From CBDBZL01 sp965213545 (GTDB lineage Bacteria > Pseudomonadota > Alphaproteobacteria > Sphingomonadales > Sphingomonadaceae): a stretch of 64,000 nucleotides of DNA. Under the pieces are notes generated by a model. The model worked only from the letters and a program-made list of their open reading frames with translations. It did not search any database and was not told where the DNA came from. This document shows positions 45,336-54,708 of this stretch, one piece after another; the stretch's first letter is position 1; each line of letters begins with the position of its first letter. Made by a program: the position numbers and the translations under genes. The stretch is taken from the NCBI GenBank assembly GCA_965213545.1, contig CBDBZL010000002.1:1550001-1614000 (forward strand), read 5' to 3'.

Positions 45336-46436
45336 ATGAGCCGCAATATCGAAGCCGCAGTCATGGCGCAGGCCGGTCAGCCATTCGAGAACCGCTCGGC
45401 GATACTCGATGGGCCTGCCGCCGACGAGATCGTCGTGAAGATAGAAGCGACCGGGATATGCCATACCGATATCGGCGCTCAGAGCCTTGTTCCATCGCCC
45501 GCCGTGCTTGGCCATGAAGGAATGGGAACGGTCGAGGAAGTGGGATCGAACGTGGCTTCGCACTCGGTCGGCGACCGGGTCGTATTAGGGTTCGGCTTCT
45601 GCAATCAGTGCCCGCCTTGCCATAAAGGTCATCCGTTCGCATGCGACCGCAGCGTGGAAAGCAATTTCGCCTGTAAGCGGATAGGTGGCGACAGCCCGCT
45701 TTCCTTTCCTAACGGAAGCGCGTTGGCCGGGGCCTTCTTCCAGCAATCGTCCTTCGCGACCCATTCCGTCGCCCCGGCCCGGACGGCCGTTAAGGTGGAA
45801 AGCGACATGGAAGGCTGGCAGCTCGCCCCGCTTGGTTGCGGCGTTATGACGGGGTCGGGCGCGGTCTTGAACAGCCTCGCGATACGTCCGGGCGAGGGGA
45901 TCGCGATCTTCGGAACGGGTACGGTGGGGCTGAGCGCCGTCATGGCCGCGAGATTGGCCGGCGCGAACCCCATCATCGCCGTCGACGTGGTGCCAAGCCG
46001 GCTCGAAATCGCGCAAGAGCTTGGCGCGACGCATGCCTTCGACGCACGCGAAGGCGAGGTGGACCGGAAAATCAGGGAAGTCGCCCCGCGGGGCCTTCCC
46101 TACACCTTCGAATCCTCGGGAAACGAAGAGGCGCTGAAGACCGCGGTCGAAGTCCTTGCGATGGAAGGAACGTGCGGCATCGTCACGGTTCCTCATTATG
46201 GGCAGAACTTTGACTGGTCGCCTTATGAACTGTTCGTCCGGGCCGGGAAACTCCAGGGCATTTTCTTCGGCTCGTCGCGACCGCGCGATTTCATCCCGCG
46301 GCTGGTCCGGTGGTGCGAGAACGGCGATCTGCCCTATACTCGCCTGATCGAACGCTTCGATTTCGCCGACATCAACAAAGCAATCGCGCGTATGAAGGAT
46401 GGCAGCGCGATCAAGCCGGTGCTGCAGATTGCGTGA
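45336..46436 (+). CDS. zinc-dependent alcohol dehydrogenase, aryl-alcohol type
   Basis: 366 aa MDR enzyme. Catalytic-zinc residues are in GICHTDIG and LGHEGMGTVEEVG, the structural-zinc cysteines in CNQCPPCHKGHPFAC, and the NAD Rossmann motif is FGTGTVGLSAVMAARLAGA. The aryl-alcohol/benzyl-alcohol dehydrogenase (XylB) group is the closest fit. ATG 45336 has GGAAGGA 8 nt upstream. It would feed the divergently encoded aldehyde dehydrogenase. Confidence 0.85.
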   Translation: MSRNIEAAVMAQAGQPFENRSAILDGPAADEIVVKIEATGICHTDIGAQSLVPSPAVLGHEGMGTVEEVGSNVASHSVGDRVVLGFGFCNQCPPCHKGHPFACDRSVESNFACKRIGGDSPLSFPNGSALAGAFFQQSSFATHSVAPARTAVKVESDMEGWQLAPLGCGVMTGSGAVLNSLAIRPGEGIAIFGTGTVGLSAVMAARLAGANPIIAVDVVPSRLEIAQELGATHAFDAREGEVDRKIREVAPRGLPYTFESSGNEEALKTAVEVLAMEGTCGIVTVPHYGQNFDWSPYELFVRAGKLQGIFFGSSRPRDFIPRLVRWCENGDLPYTRLIERFDFADINKAIARMKDGSAIKPVLQIA

Positions 46437-46487
46437 TGCCGGACCTGGATTGCGCTTGACACAGATTGTCCGTTAAAGGAGCTTAGC

Positions 46488-46499
46488 TTGTAAACACAA
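46488..46499 (+). promoter_or_regulatory. candidate HutC/GntR operator before the block B receptor
   Basis: CTTGTAAACACAA; the 12-mer TTGTAAACACAA has perfect 4-bp arms (TTGT/ACAA), the best HutC-like site of the four. A TTGACA hexamer lies at 46456-46461, so the site overlaps or follows the promoter of the TonB receptor gene. Confidence 0.5.
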
Positions 46500-46560
46500 A
46501 TCGAGCTGGGCCAGACTGCAAGGTGGTGGGAGCAGTTTCAATCGAGGGGTTCTGACTATC

Positions 46561-48789
46561 ATGCGGTTTCATAATTCGCTGTATGCATCCGTAAGCCTGG
46601 TCCTGATGGCTAGCATCATTCCTACGCCTTCTTTCGCGCAGGAGGAAACCGCGCAGGTCTTCTCACAGGACAATGCGCAGGGCGTAGCAACCATCATTGT
46701 GACCTCGCAGAAGCGTGAGCAGAATGTCCAGGACGTGCCGCTCGCCATCACCGCCTTTGGCGAGCAACAGTTGGAAGCCGTCGGAGCGAACAATATCGAA
46801 CGGCTCGACGCGGTCACGCCGGGACTTGAATGGGGACAGTTCGGCCTAGGCGCGCGCATTTCGGTCCGCGGTCAAGGCGTTGCGAATTTCGAGGCGAACA
46901 CCGACGGTCCCGTCGGCCTTTTTGTCGACGGCATCTATCTCGGTCGTGGCCAGCAGATCTGGTCCAGCCTCACCGATATTGAGCGTGTGGAAGTCACGCG
47001 CGGTCCGCAGGGCACGCTGTTCGGTCGCAACACGACCGGCGGCAGCATCAATATCGTGCCCAACAAACCCGATCCGGGCGGGATCGAAGCCGGCGCCAAC
47101 ATTGAGATTTTCCAATATGACGGACGAAGCGCCGACGGCTTCTTGAACCTTCCGCTCGGCGAACACGCCGCGGTGCGCTTTTCCGCTTATTATGAAAAGC
47201 ATGACGGCTTCATCGAGAACCAATTTCCGGATGGAGACGATTATCTCGACGAAGACATGGTTTATTTCCGCGGTTCAGTCCGCTTTGAACCGAGCGACCG
47301 CCTGACCATCGATCTTGCTGCCGACTATTGGGATCAGGGAGGCAATGGCGCGGCTTTTTCGGGCATTCGTTTCTTCGATCAGGGCACGCCGCAGTTCAAC
47401 ACCTGGGCTGCATCGCTTGCGGGTCTTCCGCCAACAGCGCTGCCCGCAAATGGCGGCGAGGATCGAGACTGGAGAATTAATCTTGACGGCGATTCGACGC
47501 GTGACGTGCAGTCGCTTTCGGTCGTCGGTACCGTCCAATATGAGACCGATGATTTCATCATAAAGTCGGTTTCTGGCTATTCGGATTACGAACAGTTCGC
47601 CGGCGGCGACAGCGACTTCTCGACGCTCGCGCTTGCCGACCTCTCGCTCGACACGCAGGCCGAACTCTTCTCTACCGAACTGCAAATCCAGTCGGCGACC
47701 AGCAATCCTCTCAGCTGGATCGTAGGGCTCTATTATCTCGATGAGACGATCGACGAGCTGTTCAGGTTCAACTTCATTCCTAGCGGTTTCGACTTCAGTA
47801 CGCGCGACGGAACGTCGACGACGCAATCCTACGCCGCCTATGCCGACGCTACCTATTATCTCAGCGACCAGTTCGCTGTACTCGGCGGCCTTCGATACAC
47901 GATCGATGATCGCGGCTATGAATCCTTCGACTTCGCGCGCACCGACGACCGCGGCACCGTCGATGCCAGCGAGACTTTCAGGCAGCTGACATGGCGCGCT
48001 GGCGTTCAGTTCTTCCCGAACAACGAAACGCAGCTCTACGCGCTCGTCTCCACCGGGTACAAAGCCGGCGGCTTCAACCGGTATCAACCTCCGGCCGGCG
48101 GGGTGCTGAACTACAATCTGGTGTTTCAGCCCGAAACGATCCTGAATTACGAGGCGGGCCTGAAAGCCGATTTCCTCGACAACCGGCTGCGCACCAACCT
48201 CGCGGTGTTCTATAACGAATTGGACGACTTCCAGGCCTATGCGTTCGATAACTCGCTGCCGTCCTCGATCACGACGAACGCCGCGACCGCTTCGACATTC
48301 GGCGTCGAATTGGAAGCAACGGCAGTGCCGGTCTCGGGTCTGAACCTGCAGGCGATCGTAGCCTACCTTGATGCGAAATATGATTCGTACGAAGAATTCT
48401 CGAACGGATCGATCAATATCGACGCGTCAGGCAACAAGCGCGAGCTTGCGCCCGAATGGAAGATCACGCTTGTAGGGTCATACGACATCGATCTCGGCTC
48501 CGCAGGGACGCTCACGCCTTATGCGCAGACGACGTACAAATCGTCCTATTTCGTCACCGCGGCGAATGAACCGATCTTCGGGCTCGATCGTCAAGGCAGC
48601 TATTGGCAGAGCGATGTGCGCCTCCGCTACACCACCGAAACCGAGAATCTCTACGCCGAAGCATATGTCACGAATATCGGGGACAATTTCGTCAAGACCG
48701 GCGGCTTCCTTGCGACCAATGGCTACTGGCTGACCTACGGACCGGAACCACGGATCTTCGGCCTGCGCGCCGGATTCAAATATCGCTGA
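46561..48789 (+). CDS. TonB-dependent outer-membrane receptor (block B)
   Basis: 742 aa. Signal peptide cleaved near PTPSFAQ. TonB-box-like VATIIVTSQKRE, plug with VEVTRGPQGTLFGRNTTGGSINIV, and a barrel ending RIFGLRAGFKYR. It belongs to the same broad subfamily as the receptor at 30027 but is shorter and has diverged. Placed directly after the alcohol dehydrogenase gene and behind the best GntR-type site, it is the likely outer-membrane gate for the block B substrate. Confidence 0.9.
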   Translation: MRFHNSLYASVSLVLMASIIPTPSFAQEETAQVFSQDNAQGVATIIVTSQKREQNVQDVPLAITAFGEQQLEAVGANNIERLDAVTPGLEWGQFGLGARISVRGQGVANFEANTDGPVGLFVDGIYLGRGQQIWSSLTDIERVEVTRGPQGTLFGRNTTGGSINIVPNKPDPGGIEAGANIEIFQYDGRSADGFLNLPLGEHAAVRFSAYYEKHDGFIENQFPDGDDYLDEDMVYFRGSVRFEPSDRLTIDLAADYWDQGGNGAAFSGIRFFDQGTPQFNTWAASLAGLPPTALPANGGEDRDWRINLDGDSTRDVQSLSVVGTVQYETDDFIIKSVSGYSDYEQFAGGDSDFSTLALADLSLDTQAELFSTELQIQSATSNPLSWIVGLYYLDETIDELFRFNFIPSGFDFSTRDGTSTTQSYAAYADATYYLSDQFAVLGGLRYTIDDRGYESFDFARTDDRGTVDASETFRQLTWRAGVQFFPNNETQLYALVSTGYKAGGFNRYQPPAGGVLNYNLVFQPETILNYEAGLKADFLDNRLRTNLAVFYNELDDFQAYAFDNSLPSSITTNAATASTFGVELEATAVPVSGLNLQAIVAYLDAKYDSYEEFSNGSINIDASGNKRELAPEWKITLVGSYDIDLGSAGTLTPYAQTTYKSSYFVTAANEPIFGLDRQGSYWQSDVRLRYTTETENLYAEAYVTNIGDNFVKTGGFLATNGYWLTYGPEPRIFGLRAGFKYR

Positions 48790-49409
48790 GGTTTGCGGCA
48801 AAAATACGCGTCGCTTGGCTTTCAGGAGTAAGTAGCACTACTCGTTTAAAACTAGAGCTTTCCTATGCGTAATACCTGTTGAATATTACTATCGCTGACC
48901 GATTTATACCATGGGTGAGGATGAAGTAGAAGTTTCCTATAAATAGAACGGACTCCTTAGGTTAATAAAGGGATGAGCACGGCGTTCTCGTCAGATATTA
49001 GCAAGTAACATCCAGTTTGAGAATCTTCAACTTGAATAAGGGTAGAAACTGATTTCCGAATGGCAAAAGTTGTGATGCGAGGCGTATCGCCGCTAGCTAT
49101 CGTAGAACGAGAACTAACCGCGGCGTTTACCTCTGGAATCAACGTCTGCCCGCCGTGCTCCAGTGTTCATTGTTTGGTTGCTAGACCCTTTTGGTATTAG
49201 AGGCCATTTAATCGATCAGTTGGTCGATGGCATGTTATCTGGGCCGGTAGACAAGAAGATGAGAACCAGTGTCTCTGGCTGGCGACTTGCTTGCTTCTAG
49301 GCGGGTTTCGCCCTGACTACGGCCCCGAACCGCGAACCGGTTGTGGTCACGTACGTGTTAATTTATAGACAAACTGATTAACGTAGTGAGATGGGAGAGT
49401 TAGGCGGAT
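48790..49409. other. 620 bp without a gene, AT-rich
   Basis: Stops in every frame and clearly lower GC than its neighbours. Near its right end lies an inverted repeat GTTAAT - 14 nt - ATTAAC (49357-49382), just upstream of the AhpD-like gene, which could be an operator. No RNA gene is evident. Confidence 0.4.
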
Positions 49410-49979
49410 ATGGTGGAAAGAAGTTCGTTTCTCGACCGGGTGGACGGCAGTAGCAACCCGCTAATGTCGGCGCTTTACATGAACAAGCAAGCCGGCGACC
49501 TCGTAAACGCCTATCACCAGGTGGTGATGCGCGGCGAATCGGGGCTCGATCCGAAACTGCGCGAATCGATCGCGGCGTTGGTATCTGGGCTGAATATGTG
49601 CCCGCTTTGTCACACGGCGCACAGCCGGGTTTCCGAGCTTTTGGGCTACGACCGTGAAAAGATCAGCGCGGCGCGCCTCGAGATCGAAAGCAGCGGCATT
49701 GACGAAAAAGAACAGCCGCTATTCTCCTATGCCAAGAAGCTCACGCTCTCGCCTTCGACCCTCACTTACAAGGACGCTGAAGAAGTCTTCCTTGCTGGCT
49801 GGACTGAACAGGATCTGCATGACATGGTCAACATCGTTTCCTTGTTCAACTTCATCAACCGGTTCGTTCTCGGCCATGGTATCAAGGTAAAGCCGGAGGC
49901 CATTGAGCTTAGCGCCAATGTACTGGCTAAGGTCGGCTATTGGGACGTGGAAAAGAACGCGCCGCCGCCCGGCGCTTGA
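49410..49979 (+). CDS. AhpD-like carboxymuconolactone decarboxylase-family protein
   Basis: 189 aa. The redox pair and proton-relay histidine are in NMCPLCHTAHSRV (CxxC...H), the signature of AhpD-like peroxidase-related enzymes; the helical repeats around it (LRESIAALVSGLN, WTEQDLHDMVNIVSLFNFINRF) fit the fold. True muconolactone decarboxylases lack the CxxC, so a thiol-redox or peroxide role is more likely. It sits alone at the end of the catabolic cargo, ahead of IS fragments. Confidence 0.82.
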   Translation: MVERSSFLDRVDGSSNPLMSALYMNKQAGDLVNAYHQVVMRGESGLDPKLRESIAALVSGLNMCPLCHTAHSRVSELLGYDREKISAARLEIESSGIDEKEQPLFSYAKKLTLSPSTLTYKDAEEVFLAGWTEQDLHDMVNIVSLFNFINRFVLGHGIKVKPEAIELSANVLAKVGYWDVEKNAPPPGA

Positions 49980-50405
49980 GAATGACCGGCGAAACATGGT
50001 CTTGTGTTCGATTTGAGACGAGGCGCAGTGTATCGGACGGCTTACCGCCATGACCAATCTCGGGTCGGAAGAACGGATCGAGGTTGTAGAGCATGGCAAA
50101 CGTCTTGTTGGCGAGGTGCGCGACAAGGCCACGCCGGCTTGATGGAAGCATCCATGGTCGAATAATGACTTCCTACTCAGGAGAATCTGTTGCTCATGTC
50201 GCTCGCGGAATCGCTGTTACGGTCCCTCGATGCTGAAACGCGAAGTGCGCTGATCGAAGACAAGATTGTCCCCCGTCAGCGCCAATTGCACAGATTTGAG
50301 ATTGTGATGTAAGGAGGGTTTCGGTTTCGTCGCAGTGACGAAGGAACGAAGATTGAAGCCCAAACCCTCCAATGAAAAATCGCGAGCCAAGGCCTCGGCG
50401 AACAG
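49980..50405. other. 426 bp without a supported gene
   Basis: Open frames on the minus strand here have no ribosome site and no family look. The right part carries the start of the IS3-type fragment. It is probably the scar left by IS insertions. Confidence 0.35.
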
Positions 50406-50783
50406 GTGGTGAAGGAGATCCGTCGGCAGGCCCGGCGGCTCTTCTCCGCCGAGGACAAGATCCGCATCGTGCTCGAAGGTCTGCGCGGCGAAGACAGCAT
50501 CGCCGAGTTGTGCGGCAAGGAAGGCATCGCCCAGAGCCTGTATCGTACTTGTTCGAAGGAGTTCACGGAGGCCAACAAGCGCCGCCTGGCTGGTGACACC
50601 GCCCGGGCGGCCACGACGGACGAGGTGAAGGGTCTGCGCTGCGAGGCGCGCGATCTGAAGGAGTGCGTCGCGAATCCCACCTTGGAAAACCGCCTGCTTA
50701 GAAAACGTATGCCCGCCCCGTCTGCAAGGGTAATTATGGACGGCATGCTGGTCTGCATCAACGTATCCGGTCTCAAGGTCTAA
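50406..50783 (+). pseudogene. IS3-family transposase OrfA, truncated
   Basis: Similarity to IS3-type OrfA runs from VKEIRRQARRLFSAEDKIRIVLEGLRG to about ENRLLRKRM (about 50409-50710), with the helix-turn-helix EDSIAELCGKEGIAQSLY. Several changes look like decay (YRTCSKEF where YxTWSKEF is usual), and after 50710 the frame runs into unrelated sequence. OrfB, with the DDE domain, is absent. Confidence 0.75.
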
Positions 50784-50951
50784 GCCTTGGCCAAGATGGG
50801 TTCCGCGCGGACCGGGCCTCATAAAGCTGACGGTGTCGAGCACCACATTTTTAACCAGGCTGCCGGGACGCCGGTTCGACCGTTATGCCATCTGTCTTGA
50901 CCTCCACAGACCTTGTCGCGGCTCCGGCTTGGGCCGTCCGCTATCCGATGA

Positions 50952-51411
50952 TCAAGCGGTTGCCGCCTGATGCTCATAGTCGCGACCGTGGCGCAGCACC
51001 GCCCAGGCGATGCGCGCCAGCTTGGCTGGCGACCGCGACGACGACGACGTTGGGGTCTGCCCGGGTGAGCATCGCCCGCACCCATTCGCTCAGCGGCGTC
51101 AGCTTCTTCGAGAAGTGCGCCATGGCGGCGCGTGCCCCGTGGATGAGCTGGGTTCGCAGATACCTGTTGCCTCGTTTGCTGATCCCGAGGAGCCTGGTCT
51201 TGCCACCGGTAGAGTGCTGCCGCGCGGTCAGTCCGAGCCACGCCGCAAGATCGCGGCCTTGGCGAAGGCCGATGCATCGCCGACAGCGGCCACGAGCGCC
51301 ATGGCGTTGATCACGCCGATCCCGGGAATGGTCGCCAGTCTGCGCGCCTGCTCGTCATCGCGGGTCAGCGCGGCGAGTTCGTCGTCGTAGCTGCAGATAC
51401 GCCGGTCGACG
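50952..51411 (-). pseudogene. IS110-family transposase, C-terminal fragment with frameshifts
   Basis: Read on the minus strand: YDDELAALTRDDEQARRLATIPGIGVINAMALVAAVGD, then a one-base shift near 51258 to LAAWLGLTARQHSTGGKTRLLGISKRGNRYLR and HFSKKLTPLSEWVRAMLTR. A second shift gives LARIAWAVLRHG before the stop at 50952. This is the transposase_20 part of IS110/IS116 elements. The N-terminal DEDD domain is missing; it is cut off exactly where the IS5 fragment begins. Confidence 0.78.
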
Positions 51412-51412
51412 T

Positions 51413-51829
51413 ATCGGGCACACCAAGGGCGGCCTGAACTCGAAGCTGCATGCGGTCTGCGACGGCAAGGGATGTCCGCTCGTCATGCTGCTCTCCGAAG
51501 GGCAGATGAGCGACTACAAAGGCGCGGCGCTGATGTTCGACGCGCTGCCCAAGGCGCGCGCCATGATCGCCTACATGGGCTATGATGGCGACTGGTTCCG
51601 CCAGGCGCTCAGCGCGCGCGGCACGACGCCGTGTATCCAGTCAAAATCGAACCGCAAGGTGCCGATCCCGCACGACGCCGTCCTTTACCGCCAGCGCCAC
51701 CTCATCGAGAACATGTTCGGCAAACTCAAGGATTGGCGGCGTATCCACACCCGATACGACCGTTGTGCCCACACCTTCATGTCCGCCATCCGCATCGCTG
51801 CAACCGTCATCTTCTGGTTACCTCAATGA
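51413..51829 (+). pseudogene. IS5-family transposase, C-terminal fragment
   Basis: 138 codons with no start. HTKGGLNSKLHAVCDGKG contains part of the DDE core, followed by LSEGQMSDYKGAALMFDALP, IQSKSNRKVPIPHD and the end LYRQRHLIENMFGKLKDWRRIHTRYDR with the catalytic glutamate. The N-terminal half, including the first Asp, is absent, so it is inactive. Confidence 0.8.
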
Positions 51830-52126
51830 GTCCTGAGCCGAGAGGGCGCGATCTTAAAAGAACCCCCGTATTGAATGCGACAGAAGCGTTTTTCGGAGGG
51901 AAAGGCAAGCAAAGCTGTTTTTTGCGTGCCGGGCGCCTCATGTTTGCGCCCCCTGGTGATGTCCTATTGGCAAACCTCCAAGCAAGTGGCATACGCTTTG
52001 CAAAGTGACCCCCGTTTTCGTCCATCTAGAGCTAAAATCCGGACCGTCAGCGGGGCGGATGGAAACAAGCGGAAGCAGTTCGGAATAGCAGATCATCGGC
52101 AGTCTGAAGGAGGCCGGGACGGTCGC

Positions 52127-53365
52127 TCAATCCTTTCCAAATCGCCTAGCCAAGCGAGCACTCGCCCCGCTCTTCGCCGTCAGCTTGGCGCCATAGCGCA
52201 TCGCCGTGCGCGCGTCGCGCCAGCGATAGGCCTGCATGATCGCCGGAAGCCCCTCCCCTGCCGCAAAGTTGTCGTGCGCGACCCCCACCCTGATCGAGTG
52301 CGACGACACCGCCCTCATCCAGCGCTCGAGCTCGGCTTCGCTCATCGCACCGAGCAGCTTCTTCTCCCACGCAGCGCGAACAAGCCGCCGGTAGATCAGC
52401 GCGATGCTGTTGGCGTGCAGCCGCTCGCAGCCGATGCGATCGATCGAGCCGTCGAAGTGGGTGATCACCCGCCGGAACAGCGGCCCGCTGCGGATCTCGC
52501 CCGCCTGGCGCCAGCGCGCGATCGCTTGCATCGTCGCCGGCGACAGATAGGCCTCGGCGCCGCGCTGCTCGCGATCAGTCTTGCTCGAAGGGATGGCGAG
52601 GATCCCTGCGCCCTCCCCGTCCGGTCCCTCGATGTGCCCGACGTCGATCGCGACCAGCTCCGATCGCCGCGCGCCGGTGTCGTAAGCCACCCGCAGCAGG
52701 GCAGCGTCGCGATAGCCCAACGCATCGCGCCGGCAGGCCTTGAGCAGATGCGCCAGGCATACGCCTGACGCCGGGCTGTCGAGATCGGCGATGTCGCCCT
52801 TGAATCGGATCGCCCGCGCCTGGCGCTGCCTGACCCCCAATTCCTTGAGCGCCGCCTTCATCTCGAACTTGACCAGCGGCGCCGCCGACGGATCGGGAAG
52901 CCCCGCCATCCGGTAGGCCCACCCGACATGGACCAGGTAGCGCTCGATTGTCGCCAACGCTCGGCGCTTCTCGTCCGACGCCTCGATCCCGGCGAGCGCG
53001 CGCACCCAGGCGGCGACCAGCTCGGGCGTGGCGTCGCGTGGCGCGACGCATCTACGGCCGCACCACCGGCCCCACAAAGTCAGGTCCGAGCGGAACGCAC
53101 GGCGGGTGTCGGCCGACCATCCGCGCATCGCCGCATCGAGCAGAGCAGCATCGATCGGTGCGGACGAGCAGGCAAGCGAGCTTACATGGCTGATCAGATC
53201 CTCCGCAGCACCAGATCGAGCTACGGCCGGCTCCGTCCCGCTCGTGGCGGTCGCGACCGGGGCACTGTCCTGCTCGGCAGGCGCGTCGCACGCGGTTTCG
53301 ATCGGGACCTCGGCCGGCGCTGCGGGCAGCAGCCGTTGCGGGCGTGCGAGAACCGGGCGGCGCAT
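52127..53365 (-). CDS. tyrosine recombinase / integrase
   Basis: 412 aa from ATG 53365. The first 60 residues are Pro/Ala-rich. The SAM-like core-binding domain spans about 75-175, and the catalytic domain about 180-410. The full active site can be read: Arg233/234 in TGARRSELVAI, Lys262 in SSKTDREQRG, His356 and Arg359 in SHSIRVG, Trp382 in the His/Trp position, and Tyr391 in AMRYG. The start touches the vapC stop (TGATG), so it is translated after the toxin gene. It could have mediated integration of the plasmid or resolve its multimers. Confidence 0.85.
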   Translation of the reverse strand: MRRPVLARPQRLLPAAPAEVPIETACDAPAEQDSAPVATATSGTEPAVARSGAAEDLISHVSSLACSSAPIDAALLDAAMRGWSADTRRAFRSDLTLWGRWCGRRCVAPRDATPELVAAWVRALAGIEASDEKRRALATIERYLVHVGWAYRMAGLPDPSAAPLVKFEMKAALKELGVRQRQARAIRFKGDIADLDSPASGVCLAHLLKACRRDALGYRDAALLRVAYDTGARRSELVAIDVGHIEGPDGEGAGILAIPSSKTDREQRGAEAYLSPATMQAIARWRQAGEIRSGPLFRRVITHFDGSIDRIGCERLHANSIALIYRRLVRAAWEKKLLGAMSEAELERWMRAVSSHSIRVGVAHDNFAAGEGLPAIMQAYRWRDARTAMRYGAKLTAKSGASARLARRFGKD

Positions 53366-53781
53366 CAGCCCTCCCAAGGATTGATGAGATCGACCCCTGT
53401 CCCCTCGAAATCTCCTCCATTGCGCGTCGCCAGCGTCAATCCGTTGACCCCCGCAATGCCGGCGACCTGCGCATTCATCGCCACCATCGGCCGGCCGTCA
53501 CGCTGCGATTGCGCGCGCAGCTCCGCGGCCATTTCGGCGCTGGCGCGATCGAACGCGACGATCCGCGGGCCGAACCGGGATAGGATGCGCTCGAGCGCGC
53601 CGATCAACTCATCGCTGCGCCGCCCGGCGGGCAAGCGGACGACGCCGTAGCGCAGTTCGACGATCGCCACGGTGGGAAGACCGCATTCCCCGCCGTGCCG
53701 GTCGACCCATCGGGTAATCCGGCGATCGGGCTCGGGCCGCATCAGTTCGGAGATGACATTGGTGTTGACCAGATAGATCAC
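53365..53781 (-). CDS. vapC: PIN-domain protein, VapC/FitB-like, with two active-site Asp to Asn changes
   Basis: 138 aa, GTG start overlapping the antitoxin stop (GTGA). The PIN plan is complete (VAIVELRYGV, NGLTLATRNGGDFEGTGVDLINPW). However, the first metal-binding Asp, normally in LDTNVISE, is Asn in LVNTNVISEL, and the Asp normally in ADAQIAxIA is Asn in AMNAQVAGIA. The Glu of IVELRYG and the late Asp of GGDFEG remain. Two of four acidic ligands are therefore gone and RNase activity is doubtful, which fits the broken antitoxin upstream. Confidence 0.82.
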   Translation of the reverse strand: MIYLVNTNVISELMRPEPDRRITRWVDRHGGECGLPTVAIVELRYGVVRLPAGRRSDELIGALERILSRFGPRIVAFDRASAEMAAELRAQSQRDGRPMVAMNAQVAGIAGVNGLTLATRNGGDFEGTGVDLINPWEG

Positions 53782-54041
53782 TCGAAGGTGACCGGCGGGC
53801 GATCGGGCACCTTGCGTTGCGCGTCGATAAAATTGACCACATCGGAGTGGCCAGGCCGGGTGATCCGGACGATGAAACTGCCCAGCGGCTCGAGCGCGTC
53901 AGGATTCTCGGCGTCGGCCTTGGCGCTAGCGTCGAGGATCCGACGCAGCTCCTCCTCAAGGCTGCGCTTGTGGCGCGCCGCGCGGCGCGCGAGCACGTCC
54001 TTGGTTTCCTCGGACAGGCGACTGCGGCTGCTCGAAACCCA
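53778..54041 (-). pseudogene. vapB: VapB/FitA-like antitoxin, N-terminus lost
   Basis: The family part reads SEETKDVLARRAARHKRSLEEELRRIL and continues to PVTFE, ending 3 nt inside vapC. The ribbon-helix-helix strand that normally precedes SEETK, and any start codon, are missing: the codon before SSSRSR is GTT, and upstream the frame is antisense to a different gene. The operator-binding half is thus cut off at about 54040, at the same point where a truncated HTH gene begins on the other strand. Confidence 0.65.
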
Positions 54042-54432
54042 CCGCGTGCGCGCGGCGTCCGCGATTAAGGCCGCTTCCCGGCCCGGACGCCTGCCGCAGC
54101 TGGCGACGTTGCTCGAGCGCTGCCCGGCGGTCACCCCCAAGAGCCTGTACGCGAACTTGGACCTGACGATTTCCGGGGCCGGCAAACTGTTGGCGCGCGC
54201 GGCGGAGTTTGGCTTGGTGGCGGAGATCAGCGGCCGGCAGGCGTGGAAAGTCTACCTCGCTGCAGACCTGGCGAGCGAGTTCGGGTTCGTCGAGCGGCCC
54301 CGCGGACGCCCGCCCTCCCATCCCTCGACCCTCGGCCCGCTTGATGACGCGCTAGCCCGGTTCGATCGGGAAATGGCCGAGATCGACGATACACTCGACT
54401 CATTAAATCTGATGAAAAAGGACGACGACTAG
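54025..54432 (+). pseudogene. C-terminal part of an RHE_PE00001-type HTH protein
   Basis: The frame reads RLPQLATLLERCPAVTPKSLYANLDLTISGAGKLLARAAEFGLVAEISGRQAWKVYLA, then RPRGRPP and ends MAEIDDTLDSLN. This is the winged-helix C-terminal domain (HTH_13) of a family often carried on rhizobial and sphingomonad plasmids, where it follows a DUF1612 domain. The N-terminal domain is missing and the frame upstream is antisense to vapB. The remnant could still be a DNA-binding fragment if translated, but no start is evident. Confidence 0.6.
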
Positions 54433-54492
54433 TGTCACGCTCCCTCGTGGGATGCTGCAGACAACACTGGCCCGGCTCGCTGAACGCTGGAG

Positions 54493-54708
54493 CTACAGCA
54501 ATGCCGCAAGCGCTTCGACGATCTCGGACTTGTTAGCCCCGGACTTGGAATGGATAGTCACCGTAAGCGCCCCGCCCCGCTTGTGGCGGCTGATGGAGAG
54601 CATACGCTTGCCAGCGGAGCTCTCCACTTCGATCGGTTGCTGTTTCGGATCCCCGCTTTTGCGATTGGTCGTCGCCGCGATGAGCCGCTTGGCAACCGCC
54701 GGTCCGCT
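54493..54708 (-). pseudogene. possible ParB C-terminal remnant
   Basis: In a frame shifted from parA, the minus strand reads GPAVAKRLIAATTNRKSGDP, then GKRMLSISRHKRGGALTVTIH and SEIVEALAALL before a stop at 54493. A basic stretch followed by a dimerisation-like helix is what the tail of a plasmid ParB looks like, and ParB normally follows ParA here. The main body of ParB is missing. Identification is tentative. Confidence 0.4.

Noticed and set aside
48957..49142. 61-codon minus-strand frame in the gap before the AhpD-like gene
   Set aside because: No ribosome site, no hydrophobic or family pattern, in an AT-rich non-coding stretch.
49357..49382. GTTAAT-N14-ATTAAC repeat as a further GntR site
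   Set aside because: It does not contain the CTTGTA-N4-CA(A/T) motif; kept only as a possible unrelated operator.
50217..50846. 209-codon minus-strand frame over the IS3 fragment
   Set aside because: Antisense to the OrfA remnant and without family resemblance or ribosome site.
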